This document shows, piece after piece, positions 16,525-26,301 of a DNA stretch of 58,813 bases. Below the pieces are notes generated by a model that searched no databases, was not told the DNA's origin, and was given only the letters and a program-made list of their open reading frames with translations. The position numbers and the translations under genes were made by a program. This stretch comes from Paraburkholderia sp. CNPSo 3272 (GTDB lineage: Bacteria > Pseudomonadota > Gammaproteobacteria > Burkholderiales > Burkholderiaceae), in assembly GCF_024206495.1 (NCBI RefSeq), contig NZ_JAMBPQ010000045.1, positions 1 through 58,813 on the forward strand, written 5' to 3'. Each line of letters begins with the position of its first letter. The first letter of the stretch is position 1.

Positions 16525-17838
16525 TTACACCGGCGCCGGCTGCCGTCTAGTCGTGCGCGCGGTCGGGAAGCGCACCGTGAACGTGCTGCCCCGCCCTTCC
16601 TCGCTCTTCACTTCGAGCGCCGCGTCGTGACGCTGCAGCACGTGCTTGACGATCGCGAGACCCAGTCCGGTGCCGCCCGTGTCACGAGAGCGGCTGCGAT
16701 CCACGCGATAGAAGCGCTCGGTCAGGCGCGGAATATCGGCGGCAGGAATGCCGAGGCCGCTGTCGGTGACCGCGAAGACTGCGCTGCCGTGTTCCGCGCG
16801 CCACGACAGATGCACCGTGCCGCCGTCCGGCGTGTAGCGCACCGCGTTGGTCGCCAGATTGCCGAGCGCGCTCATGATCTCGGTTTCGGAACCGGTGACG
16901 CTCAGTCCATCGTCGAAATCGGCCGTGATGCGGTGACGCCCGCCCGAGAGGCTTTCGGCGTCCTCGCGCACGTGCCCGAGCACCGCGCGCATATCGACCA
17001 TGTGGTCGCCGGGCTGGCGCCCCTCGCCTTCGAGCTTGGCGAGCACGAGCAGATCGGTGACGATGTGGCGCATGCGCGAGGCCTGTTGCTCCATCAGCTC
17101 CAGGTAGCGGTTGCGCTCGGCTTCGCCAAGGGGCAGCTCGCGCATCGTCTCGAGGAAGCCGGAGAGCACCGTGATCGGCGTCTTCAGTTCGTGGGAGACG
17201 TTGGCCACGAAGTCGCGCCGCATGGCGTCGGTGCGCTCGAGTTCCGTGATGTCCTGCGACAGAATGAGCTTGCGGTTCTCGCCGTACGGAAACACCTGCA
17301 CCGAGATCACGTTCTGACGCTTCGCACCCATGCCGCGCATGATCAGCATGTCCTTGTAATCGTGCGAATTGAGGTAGCGCACGAAGTCGGGCTGACGCAC
17401 GAGATGCGTGATGTGCTGTCGCAGGTCGCGCCTGGCGTCGAGGCCGAAGTGAACTTCCGAGATCGCGTTGCACCACTCGATCTGGTCGTGGTCGTCGAGC
17501 ATGGCGACGCCGTTGGGCGAAGCCTGAATCGCCTGGATAAAGCGCGAATGCTGCTGCTCCACCTGGCGCACCTGAGCGTGCCAGCGCTTCGCGAGCTTAT
17601 GCAGACGGTAGTAGATTTCGCCCCAGATGCCGGGAGCGCTCGGCACTTCGCCGTAGACCGGCGCGTCGAGCAGGCGCCACAGACGCTGCTTGTGAAACGT
17701 GCTGAAGAGCATTTGCGCGAGCAGCGCCAGCACGGCGATGCTCAGCGCGATCTTGACGCCGAAAATCGCGCCGATACCCGCGCAAATGAGCGCGAGCAAC
17801 ACGATCGATACGAGGGAGCGCGCCCAGATGATGTTCAT
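16525..17838 (-). CDS. phoR: Phosphate-regulon sensor histidine kinase
   Basis: This 437-aa kinase has two N-terminal membrane segments (residues about 8-45), a PAS domain (about 95-200, with FIQAIQASPNGVAMLDD) and the phosphoacceptor motif VSHELKTP with His216. It ends in an ATP-binding domain with N, G1 and G2 boxes (NLATNAVRYTPDGG, DSGLGIP, GTGLGLAIVKHV). It phosphorylates PhoB when phosphate is low, under the control of Pst and PhoU. The gene is last in the phoU-phoB-phoR part of the same-strand block starting with pst. Confidence 0.96.
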   Translation of the reverse strand: MNIIWARSLVSIVLLALICAGIGAIFGVKIALSIAVLALLAQMLFSTFHKQRLWRLLDAPVYGEVPSAPGIWGEIYYRLHKLAKRWHAQVRQVEQQHSRFIQAIQASPNGVAMLDDHDQIEWCNAISEVHFGLDARRDLRQHITHLVRQPDFVRYLNSHDYKDMLIMRGMGAKRQNVISVQVFPYGENRKLILSQDITELERTDAMRRDFVANVSHELKTPITVLSGFLETMRELPLGEAERNRYLELMEQQASRMRHIVTDLLVLAKLEGEGRQPGDHMVDMRAVLGHVREDAESLSGGRHRITADFDDGLSVTGSETEIMSALGNLATNAVRYTPDGGTVHLSWRAEHGSAVFAVTDSGLGIPAADIPRLTERFYRVDRSRSRDTGGTGLGLAIVKHVLQRHDAALEVKSEEGRGSTFTVRFPTARTTRRQPAPV

Positions 17839-17969
17839 GTTCCTGCGATCGAAGAAAAATACGGTCGGATGCGGGCACGCGACATCGAGTTGCTACACAC
17901 GGATACCGGCGGCAGTGAAACGGTCGCGCCGCCCGGTGACTCACCCCGCGGCGCGGCCATTGATCGAGC

Positions 17970-18671
17970 TTAGGCGCTCTTGGCGAGACGGTAGCCGCTG
18001 CCGCGCACCGTTTCGATCATAGCATCGCACCCTGCCGGCTTGAGAGCGGCGCGCAGACGCTTGATATGCACGTCCACCGTGCGCTCTTCCACGAACACGT
18101 GATCACCCCACACCTGATCGAGCAGTTGCGTGCGGCTGTGCACGCGCTCGGGATGCGTCATGAAGAAGTGCAGCAGGCGGAACTCGGTCGGGCCGAGATC
18201 GAGCTTGATTTCCGAGCCTTCGGCGGCGGCGGCCACGCGGTGCGTGGCCGGATCGAGCTTAAGACCGTTGATCGCCACCACGTCTTCCGTAAGCTGCGGC
18301 GCGCGGCGGCGCAGCACCGCCTTGATGCGCGCCATCAGCTCCTTGGGCGAGAACGGCTTCGTCACGTAGTCGTCAGCGCCGATTTCGAGGCCGAGCACCT
18401 TGTCCTGCTCGTCGCCGCGCGCGGTCAGCATGATGATCGGAATGTGCTTCGTGCGTTCGTTGTTGCGCAGATCGCGCGCGAAGTTCACACCCGACTTGCC
18501 CGGCAACATCCAGTCCAGCAGGATGAGATCGGGCAGCACATCGCTGATCAGGTTCTGCGCCTGCTCCGCGTTGTAGGCGCGGATCGGGCAGTGGCCTGCG
18601 TGCTGCAGGTTCACCGAAATCAGCTCGGAAATGGCGGGCTCATCTTCGATGACGAGAATGCTGCTAGGCAT
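17970..18671 (-). CDS. phoB: Phosphate-regulon response regulator
   Basis: This 233-aa OmpR-type regulator has a receiver domain with phospho-acceptor Asp53 (DLILLDWMLPG) and an acidic pocket near residues 10-11, Thr in MLTARG and Lys in YVTKPFSP. A winged-helix output domain contains EFRLLHFFMTHPERV and TVDVHIKRLRAALKP. The ATG at 18671 follows AGAGG; an in-frame GTG lies two codons upstream. PhoB binds 11-bp-spaced CTGTCAT repeats, found here before pstS, ppk and olsB. Confidence 0.97.
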   Translation of the reverse strand: MPSSILVIEDEPAISELISVNLQHAGHCPIRAYNAEQAQNLISDVLPDLILLDWMLPGKSGVNFARDLRNNERTKHIPIIMLTARGDEQDKVLGLEIGADDYVTKPFSPKELMARIKAVLRRRAPQLTEDVVAINGLKLDPATHRVAAAAEGSEIKLDLGPTEFRLLHFFMTHPERVHSRTQLLDQVWGDHVFVEERTVDVHIKRLRAALKPAGCDAMIETVRGSGYRLAKSA

Positions 18672-18705
18672 CGGCACCTCTTGACCTTGTTACCTATGGA
18701 GTGAA

Positions 18706-19410
18706 TTAGCTGAGCGCTTCGCGTTCGAGCGCGTCGCGCGACTTGTGGCGCACGTCGGTGCCCTTCACGATGTAGATGATGAATTCCGCGATGTTCTTCG
18801 CGTGGTCGCCGATCCGCTCGATCGCCTTGGCGATGAACAGGTAGTCGAGGCCCACCGAAATCGTGCGCGGATCTTCCATCATGTAGCTCACGAGCTTGCG
18901 CACGAACGCGCGGAATTCCTCGTCGATCGCCTTGTCGTCGCGCACGATCTGCGCGGCAGCCACGGTGTCGAGCCGCGCGAACGCGTCGAGTGCACGGCGC
19001 AGGATCGACACGGCCATTTCGCCCGAGACCTTGATCTCGGCGATGTTGACGGCGCGCGAAGCGCCGTCTTCCATCAGGCGCTTGGTGCGCTTGGCGATCT
19101 TCTCGGCTTCGTCGCCGGCGCGCTCGAGGTTCGTGATGGTCTTCGAGATGGCGAGTACGAGGCGCAGGTCACGCGCGGCCGGCTGGCGGCGCGCGATGAT
19201 GTTGCTGCACTCTTCGTCGATCTCGACTTCCATCGTGTTGAGGCGGTCTTCAGCGGCGATCACGCGCTCGGCGGCGGCGCTGTCGAACTCGTTCAATGCC
19301 TGCATTGCCGTGATGATTTGCGATTCGACGAGCCCGCCCATTTCGAGGACCTTCGACGAAATGAGGTTCAAATCGGCGTCGAACTGACTGGACAAGTGTT
19401 TGTCGGACAT
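18706..19410 (-). CDS. phoU: Phosphate signalling protein PhoU
   Basis: This 234-aa all-helical protein contains two repeats of a three-helix PhoU bundle, with the conserved acidic/Arg metal-binding stretches ERVIAAEDRLNTMEVEIDEE and ERIGDHAKNIAEF. PhoU links the Pst transporter to PhoR and keeps PhoR in phosphatase mode when phosphate is plentiful. It sits between pstB and phoB, with a 34-bp gap to phoB. Confidence 0.97.
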   Translation of the reverse strand: MSDKHLSSQFDADLNLISSKVLEMGGLVESQIITAMQALNEFDSAAAERVIAAEDRLNTMEVEIDEECSNIIARRQPAARDLRLVLAISKTITNLERAGDEAEKIAKRTKRLMEDGASRAVNIAEIKVSGEMAVSILRRALDAFARLDTVAAAQIVRDDKAIDEEFRAFVRKLVSYMMEDPRTISVGLDYLFIAKAIERIGDHAKNIAEFIIYIVKGTDVRHKSRDALEREALS

Positions 19411-19429
19411 GATTTGCTCCCTGCAACGA

Positions 19430-20278
19430 TCAGCCGAAGCGGCCGGTGATGTAGTCTTCCGTTTCCTTGCGGACCGGCTTGATGAAGATCTTTTCGGTGT
19501 CGCCGAACTCGATCAGCTCACCAAGGTACATGTAAGCAGTGTAGTCCGAGCAACGCGCGGCCTGCTGCATGTTATGGGTGACGATCACCACCGTGTAATC
19601 GCTCTTGAGTTCCGCGATCAGTTCTTCGATACGGCCCGTGGAAATCGGGTCGAGCGCCGAGCACGGCTCGTCGAGCAGCAGCACCTCGGGGCGGATCGCA
19701 ATGCCGCGCGCGATACACAGGCGCTGCTGCTGGCCGCCCGAGAGGCCGTAGCCGCTCTGGCCGAGCTTGTCCTTCACTTCGTTCCACAGCGCGGCCTTGG
19801 TGAGCGCCCATTCCACGCGGTCATCCATTTCCGGGCGCGAAAGCGATTCGAACATCTTTACGCCGAACGCGATGTTGTCGTAAATCGACATCGGGAACGG
19901 GGTCGGCTTCTGGAACACCATGCCGATGCGTGCGCGCAGGAGCGAGATGTCGCGCTTCGTGGTCAGCAGGTTTTCGCCGTCCATGAGGATCTCGCCCTCG
20001 GCACGCTGCTCCGGATAGAGCGCGTACATCTTGTTGAACGTACGCAGCAGCGTGGACTTGCCGCAGCCCGAAGGGCCGATGAACGCCGTCACCTTGCCTT
20101 CGGGAATCTGCAGGTTGATGTTCTTCAGCGCGTGATACTTGTTGTAGAAGAAGTTCAGGTCCTTGACTTCGATCTTCGGCTTGCCGAGGGCCGGCAGGCG
20201 GCCGTTCTGAGCGGGGTCGAAGCCGGACGGCGCAGTACCGTGCGCATCGGTGTTGAGGTGACTCTCTGCCATGTTCAT
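19430..20278 (-). CDS. pstB: Phosphate ABC transporter ATP-binding protein
   Basis: This 282-aa ATPase has Walker A GPSGCGKST, the ABC signature LSGGQQQRLCIARG and Walker B VLLLDEPCSALDP, followed by the D-loop and H-loop (VIVTHNMQQAARCSD). It energises PstCA. The start ATG is at 20278 behind GGAG. The first 30 residues are a non-conserved tail rich in Gly, Pro and Ala. The gene is in the pstS-pstC-pstA-pstB-phoU order. Confidence 0.97.
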   Translation of the reverse strand: MNMAESHLNTDAHGTAPSGFDPAQNGRLPALGKPKIEVKDLNFFYNKYHALKNINLQIPEGKVTAFIGPSGCGKSTLLRTFNKMYALYPEQRAEGEILMDGENLLTTKRDISLLRARIGMVFQKPTPFPMSIYDNIAFGVKMFESLSRPEMDDRVEWALTKAALWNEVKDKLGQSGYGLSGGQQQRLCIARGIAIRPEVLLLDEPCSALDPISTGRIEELIAELKSDYTVVIVTHNMQQAARCSDYTAYMYLGELIEFGDTEKIFIKPVRKETEDYITGRFG

Positions 20279-20296
20279 CGGGAACTCCGCCCTTGC

Positions 20297-21193
20297 TTAC
20301 TTATTCGAAAAGATCGTGCGCGCGAGGATGTTCAAACCCAGCACGCCCAGCGTGATCAGGAAGACACCGGCCCACGCAAGCGATTGCCACTGCGAAAACG
20401 GGCTCATCGCAAACTTGAAGATCGTGACCGGCAGGTTCGCGATCGGTTGATTCATGTTCGCGGTGAAGAACTGGTTCGACAGCGCGGTGAAGAGAAGCGG
20501 CGCGGTTTCGCCTGCAATACGCGCAACCGCCAGCAGCACGCCCGTCACGATACCGGCGATCGACGCCTTCAACGTGATCGACATCACCATCTTCCACTTC
20601 GGCGTGCCGAGCGCGAATGCCGCTTCACGCAGGTTGTTCGGCACGAGCTTGAGCATGTTCTCGGTCGTGCGAATCACGATCGGAACCTGCAGCAGTGCGA
20701 GCGCGATCGCGCCGGCCCAGCCGCTGAAGTGGCCCATCTTCGCCACGACGAGTGCGTAGACGAACAGGCCCACGACGATCGAAGGCGCCGACAGCAGAAT
20801 GTCGTTGATGAAGCGCGTGACGCCCGCGAGCCAGCCCTTCTGGCCGTATTCGGCGAGATAGATGCCCGCGAGAATGCCGATCGGCGTGCCGACGAACGTT
20901 GCGATCGCAACGAGCAGCAGACTGCCGACGATGGCGTTGGCGAGACCGCCGCCATCGGTGTTCGGCGGCGGCGTCGACTGCGTGAACAGATCCACCGAAA
21001 GACCGCCGATGCCGAGCGAAATCGTCGTGTAGAGAATCCACACGAGCCAAAGAAGGCCGAACGCCATGGCGGCAAGCGAGAGCGTGAGCGCGATCGCGTT
21101 GGTCACACGGCGGCGGCGCTGCAGCTTGTCGCGCATGCGATCAAGTTCGGTGCCGTAAATCGCACCCGGAATTTTCATCATCGGTTCGCTCAT
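20297..21193 (-). CDS. pstA: Phosphate ABC transporter permease PstA
   Basis: This 298-aa inner-membrane protein has about six hydrophobic segments, a periplasmic loop with TQSTPPPNTDGGGLANAIVGS, and the permease signature EAAFALGTPKWKMVMSI that couples to PstB. Its start overlaps the pstC stop by 4 bp (21190-21193), implying translational coupling. It forms the phosphate channel together with PstC. Confidence 0.96.
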   Translation of the reverse strand: MSEPMMKIPGAIYGTELDRMRDKLQRRRRVTNAIALTLSLAAMAFGLLWLVWILYTTISLGIGGLSVDLFTQSTPPPNTDGGGLANAIVGSLLLVAIATFVGTPIGILAGIYLAEYGQKGWLAGVTRFINDILLSAPSIVVGLFVYALVVAKMGHFSGWAGAIALALLQVPIVIRTTENMLKLVPNNLREAAFALGTPKWKMVMSITLKASIAGIVTGVLLAVARIAGETAPLLFTALSNQFFTANMNQPIANLPVTIFKFAMSPFSQWQSLAWAGVFLITLGVLGLNILARTIFSNK

Positions 21194-22176
21194 CGCGCAC
21201 CCTCCGCTTTTTCAAGGCGCAGCAACATGAGCTTCGAGATCGACAGCACGATGAACGTGATCACGAACAGGATCAGGCCGAGTTCCATCAGCGCGGCGGT
21301 GTGCAGGCCCGGGCTCGCTTCCGCGAACTCGTTGGCAAGCGCCGAGGTGATGCTGTTGCCCGGCGAAAAGAGCGACACGTTGTCGAGCAGGTTCGTATTG
21401 CCGATCACGAACGTGACGGCCATCGTCTCGCCGAGCGCGCGGCCGAGACCCAGCATCACGCCGCCGATCACGCCGGTCTTGGTGAACGGCAGCACGATCT
21501 TCCACATCACTTCCCAGGTCGTGCAGCCAATGCCGTAGGCCGACTCCTTGAGCAGCACGGGCGTGACTTCGAACACGTCGCGCATGACCGACGCGATATA
21601 CGGAATGATCATGATCGCGAGAATCACGCCGGCGCACAGAATGCCGATGCCGATGGGCGCGCCCTGGAACAGCGCGCCAACGATCGGCATGCCCCCGAGC
21701 AGCGAGCCGAGCGGCTTTTCGAACCACTGCGCGAAGATCGGCGCAAACACGAGCAGACCCCACATACCGTAGACGATCGAAGGGATCGCGGCGAGCAGTT
21801 CGATGGCGATGCCGAGCGGGCGGCGCAGCCACGCGGGCGAAAGCTCGGTGAGGAACAGCGCGATGCCGAAGCTCACGGGCACGGCGATGATGAGCGCGAT
21901 GAGCGAGGTGGCGATCGTGCCGTAGATGGGCACGAGCGCGCCGAACTGCTCACTGGGTGGATCCCAGTCGGCAGTCCAGAGGAATGCGAAACCGAATTTC
22001 TGGATCGTCGGCAACGAGGCGATGATCAGCGACACGATGATGCCGCCGAGCAGCAGCAGCGTGACGATTGCGGCGAGGCGTGCGAGGCCGCCGAAAATGA
22101 TGTCCCCTGCCGGGCTGGGCGCTTTTTGCTGCGCGGCGTTGCCGGGCGGGTTCGACACGAGCGGGACGTCGGACAT
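21190..22176 (-). CDS. pstC: Phosphate ABC transporter permease PstC
   Basis: This 328-aa permease has six membrane segments and the coupling motif ESAYGIGCTTWEVMWKIVLP. The ATG at 22176 lies after AGGT; an in-frame GTG at 22215 would add 13 residues. A region of about 200 bp with a strong hairpin separates it from pstS, which probably lowers its expression relative to the binding protein. Confidence 0.96.
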   Translation of the reverse strand: MSDVPLVSNPPGNAAQQKAPSPAGDIIFGGLARLAAIVTLLLLGGIIVSLIIASLPTIQKFGFAFLWTADWDPPSEQFGALVPIYGTIATSLIALIIAVPVSFGIALFLTELSPAWLRRPLGIAIELLAAIPSIVYGMWGLLVFAPIFAQWFEKPLGSLLGGMPIVGALFQGAPIGIGILCAGVILAIMIIPYIASVMRDVFEVTPVLLKESAYGIGCTTWEVMWKIVLPFTKTGVIGGVMLGLGRALGETMAVTFVIGNTNLLDNVSLFSPGNSITSALANEFAEASPGLHTAALMELGLILFVITFIVLSISKLMLLRLEKAEGAR

Positions 22177-22331
22177 GGTGACCTGGGTTCCAGTTGCCGC
22201 GAGCGCGGGGCTCACGACGTTGACGCAGCCGTGGGACTGCAGATCGCCCGGCTTGCGGCCGTGAACACTGACAGCCGGAAGGCGGGCGGCACATCATGGA
22301 CAGCGCGGATTCAGGCAAGCCACAAGCGAAC

Positions 22332-22362
22332 AGGCCGCGCGCGTCACGCGGCGGCCTTTTTT
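22332..22362 (+). terminator. GC-rich hairpin in the pstS-pstC gap, U-run only on plus strand
   Basis: GGCCGC and CGCG arms pair with CGCG and GCGGCC around a TCA loop. A T6 run follows only in the plus direction, away from the pst genes' transcription. In the pstS mRNA the stem lies 26 nt after the stop and may stabilise the pstS 3' end. Confidence 0.55.
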
Positions 22363-22382
22363 ACACTTGCCTGACGCCTTGC

Positions 22383-23414
22383 TTACTCAGCGATCGGCTT
22401 GCCGCTCGCGTCCTTGACCTTCTCCTTCCACTGCGACTTGATTTCGCTCACGACCGACTGCGGCAGCGAGATGTAATCGAGGCTGTCAGCAGCCGGCGTG
22501 CCATTCTTGAACGCCCAGTCGAAGAACTTGAGCGTTTCCTTGCCCTGGTCCGGCTTGTCCTGTGCCGTGTGCAGCAGCACGAAGGTCGCGCCAACCACCG
22601 GCCATGCGTCCTTGCCCGGCTCGTTCGTGAGGATCTGGTAGAACGACTTCTTCCAGTCCGCGCCAGCGGCCGCTGCCTTGAACGTTTCCGTGTCCGGCTG
22701 AACCACAGCGCCCGACTCGTTCTTCATGGCAGTGTAGACCATGTGATTTTGCTTGGCGTACGCCCACTCGACGTAGCCGATCGCGCCCGGCAGACGCTGC
22801 ACGAAGGCTGCGACGCCGTCGTTGCCCTTGCCGCCCGTACCCGTCGGCCAGCTCACGGTCGTGCCTTCGCCGACCTTGCTCTTCCAGTCGGGGTTGACCT
22901 TCGAGAGGTAATTCGTCCAGATGAAGCTGGTGCCCGAACCGTCGGCGCGGCGGACCACGGCGATGTCGAGGTCAGGCAGCTTGACCTTCGGGTTCAGCGC
23001 GACGATGGCCGGATCGTTCCACTTCTTGATCTTGCCGAGGTAGATGTCGCCGAGCACCGGGCCCGACAGCGTGACCTCGCCCGGCTTCACGCCCGGCACG
23101 TTGATCGCCGGCACGACGCCGCCGACCACCGTCGGGAACTGAAACAGGCCTTCCTTGGCCAGATCCTCGTCCTTCAGCGGAGCGTCCGAGCCTGCGAAGT
23201 CCACCGTCTTGGCTTGAATCTGCTTGATGCCGCCCGACGAGCCAATGCCCTGGTAGTTCACCTTGCCGCCGCCCGACTTTTGATAGGCATCCGCCCATTT
23301 CGTATAGATCGGTGCTGCGAAGGTGCTGCCCGCGCCGGTGATGTCAGCAGCCTGCGCTGCGATCGCGAAGAGCGCGCCAGCAACGCCAGCGAGCGCGGTT
23401 TGCATCAATTTCAT
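22383..23414 (-). CDS. pstS: Periplasmic phosphate-binding protein
   Basis: This 343-aa protein has a Sec signal peptide (MKLMQTALAGVAGALFAIAA) cleaved before ADITGAG. The phosphate site has the family motifs GAGSTFAAPIY and GSSGGIKQI, and DFAGSDAPL, RADGSGTSF and TGGKGNDGVAAFV follow. A GGAGG ribosome-binding site precedes the ATG at 23414. It captures phosphate for PstCAB. A Pho-box array lies upstream at 23469-23507. Confidence 0.97.
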   Translation of the reverse strand: MKLMQTALAGVAGALFAIAAQAADITGAGSTFAAPIYTKWADAYQKSGGGKVNYQGIGSSGGIKQIQAKTVDFAGSDAPLKDEDLAKEGLFQFPTVVGGVVPAINVPGVKPGEVTLSGPVLGDIYLGKIKKWNDPAIVALNPKVKLPDLDIAVVRRADGSGTSFIWTNYLSKVNPDWKSKVGEGTTVSWPTGTGGKGNDGVAAFVQRLPGAIGYVEWAYAKQNHMVYTAMKNESGAVVQPDTETFKAAAAGADWKKSFYQILTNEPGKDAWPVVGATFVLLHTAQDKPDQGKETLKFFDWAFKNGTPAADSLDYISLPQSVVSEIKSQWKEKVKDASGKPIAE

Positions 23415-23468
23415 GAGACCTCCAGTGTGTGAGCGGATGAACGACACCGCGAAGCTTAGGGGGTCTCT

Positions 23469-23507
23469 GTGACAGTACTGTGACGATTCATGAAGCGAAC
23501 GTGACAG
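23469..23507 (-). promoter_or_regulatory. Pho box of pstS
   Basis: On the minus strand CTGTCAC, GCTTCAT, CGTCACA and TGTCACA are spaced about 11 bp apart, 55-93 bp upstream of the pstS start. This matches tandem PhoB sites. Confidence 0.85.
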
Positions 23508-23738
23508 TTCGATTACTGGCTGAAAGGCGCGTGGAGATGCGTTTTGGGCGAGTTTGCACGCGCGTTTGCGTCATGGCCTGCCAGTGCTTCGGCAGCTGGA
23601 AAGCCGCCAGACGGGCGTCTCCCGGCCATGTAGGGGTCGGAGGGAAAAATTCGGGGAATTGCTCGAAAACGGTTTGCAAACGGTTCTGCCACTGTTTTAA
23701 ACGTTTGCGTGCTTCCGTTGCAACGTCGAAAAAACGGC
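23508..23738. other. Non-coding stretch between pstS control region and glmM terminator
   Basis: No convincing gene is seen. It contains the pair GCAAACG (23676-23682) and CGTTTGC (23702-23708) and a direct repeat of AACGGTT around 23669-23685, possibly operator-like. A 91-codon minus frame here runs into the Pho box and has no family features. Confidence 0.5.
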
Positions 23739-23781
23739 AAAAAAGATGAGTACGACGGGGCATCGCAACGTCGTGCTCATC
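23739..23781 (-). terminator. Rho-independent terminator of glmM
   Basis: On the minus strand GATGAG and ACGAC pair with GTCGT and CTCATC, one mismatch between, followed by T6. It lies 47 bp after the glmM stop. Confidence 0.85.
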
Positions 23782-23827
23782 GGTTTGATGCCGGCGCCGC
23801 TCAGCCGCGCGGCTTACTAGCCGGCGA

Positions 23828-25180
<1,353 letters not shown>

Positions 25181-25278
25181 CTTTCTACCCTCGGTTTGGT
25201 GCTGCTTTGTCCTGTATTGTGGCACCCGGATCCGCTGCGGCGCGTCTCGCGCCCGTCGGCGTTCTGCCGGGCAATGGC

Positions 25279-26238
25279 TCAGTCTTGTGAGTTCGACGTA
25301 CCGACGGACATCGCGTCGCGCACCGCCGCCCAGATCCTGAGCGCGTCTATGGTGGGCGCCACGTCGTGCACGCGAATGATCGCCGCACCGCGCTCCGCCG
25401 CGCACACGGCCGCCCCCACGCTCGCCGCCACGCGTTCGGACGCGGGCCGGTTCACGAGCGCGCCGAGCATCGACTTGCGCGACATGCCGGCCAGGATCGG
25501 ATACGGCGCGACGCCTGCCGCGACCTCTGGCGCCGTCTCGGCCAGGTGCGCGAGCAGCGCGTAATTGTGCCCGACCACCGACTTGCCGAAGCCAAAGCCC
25601 GGATCCACGCTGATGCGCGCCTTCGCCACGCCCGCCGCTTCGAGTTCCGCGCAACGTCGGGCGAGAAACTCGCGCACCTCTCGCACGACGTCAACGTAGT
25701 CGGGCTCGCCCAGCTGCATCGTCTGCGGCTCGCCGAGCATGTGCATCACACATAGCCCGCAGTCGCTCTCGCGCACGGCCTCGATTGCGCCGGGCATCCG
25801 GAAACCCCAGATGTCATTGATCATGTCGGCGCCTGCCGCAAGCGCCGCGCGCATGACCTCGGGCTTGTACGTGTCGATCGACAGCGGCACGTTCGCGCCC
25901 TTGAGTTTTTCCACTAGCGGGATCACGCGTTCGAGCTCCTCGTCGAACGGCACGGGCGGCGCGCCCGGGCGCGTCGATTCACCGCCGATGTCGATGATAT
26001 CGACGCCGTCGAGCATCATCTGCTCGGCGCGGCGCAAAGCGTCGCCGAAAGCGATATAGCGACCGCCGTCCGAAAACGAGTCGGGCGTGGCGTTGAGAAT
26101 GCCCATGACGAGCGGACGCTCGAACGTCAGCGTGAAGCGGCCGCACGCGAGCGGTTCAGGTGGGAGACTACCTTGCGAGGAGATGTTGGGCACGTCAGAA
26201 AACGTCAGATGTGTAACGAGATGCGGCGGCGAGCGCAC
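25279..26238 (-). CDS. folP: Dihydropteroate synthase
   Basis: This enzyme has up to 319 residues. The TIM barrel begins LVMGILNATPDSFSDGG, has the conserved DIGGESTRPGA and SIDTYKPEVMRAAL, and ends with RVHDVAPTIDAL. It joins 4-aminobenzoate to the pterin pyrophosphate in folate synthesis and is the sulfonamide target. The N-terminus is uncertain: a GTG at 26238 and one at 26193 are both in frame and neither has a clear ribosome-binding site; only residues from about 30 on are conserved. It lies between ftsH and glmM. Confidence 0.95.
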   Translation of the reverse strand: MRSPPHLVTHLTFSDVPNISSQGSLPPEPLACGRFTLTFERPLVMGILNATPDSFSDGGRYIAFGDALRRAEQMMLDGVDIIDIGGESTRPGAPPVPFDEELERVIPLVEKLKGANVPLSIDTYKPEVMRAALAAGADMINDIWGFRMPGAIEAVRESDCGLCVMHMLGEPQTMQLGEPDYVDVVREVREFLARRCAELEAAGVAKARISVDPGFGFGKSVVGHNYALLAHLAETAPEVAAGVAPYPILAGMSRKSMLGALVNRPASERVAASVGAAVCAAERGAAIIRVHDVAPTIDALRIWAAVRDAMSVGTSNSQD

Positions 26239-26250
26239 GCCAGAAATGCA

Positions 26251-26281
26251 AAACGGGCCGATGTGAACATCACACCGGCCC
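26251..26281 (-). terminator. Hairpin after ftsH
   Basis: GGGCCG and TGTGA pair with TCACA and CGGCCC with one mismatch, followed on the minus strand by GTTTTGCATTT. It ends just before the proposed folP start and could attenuate read-through from ftsH. Confidence 0.7.
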
Positions 26282-26301
26282 GCAACTTTACTCGATAAGG
26301 A

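Noticed and set aside
23488..23763. A 91-codon minus-strand gene upstream of pstS
   Set aside because: It ends inside the Pho box and begins in the glmM terminator; no ribosome-binding site or family is evident.
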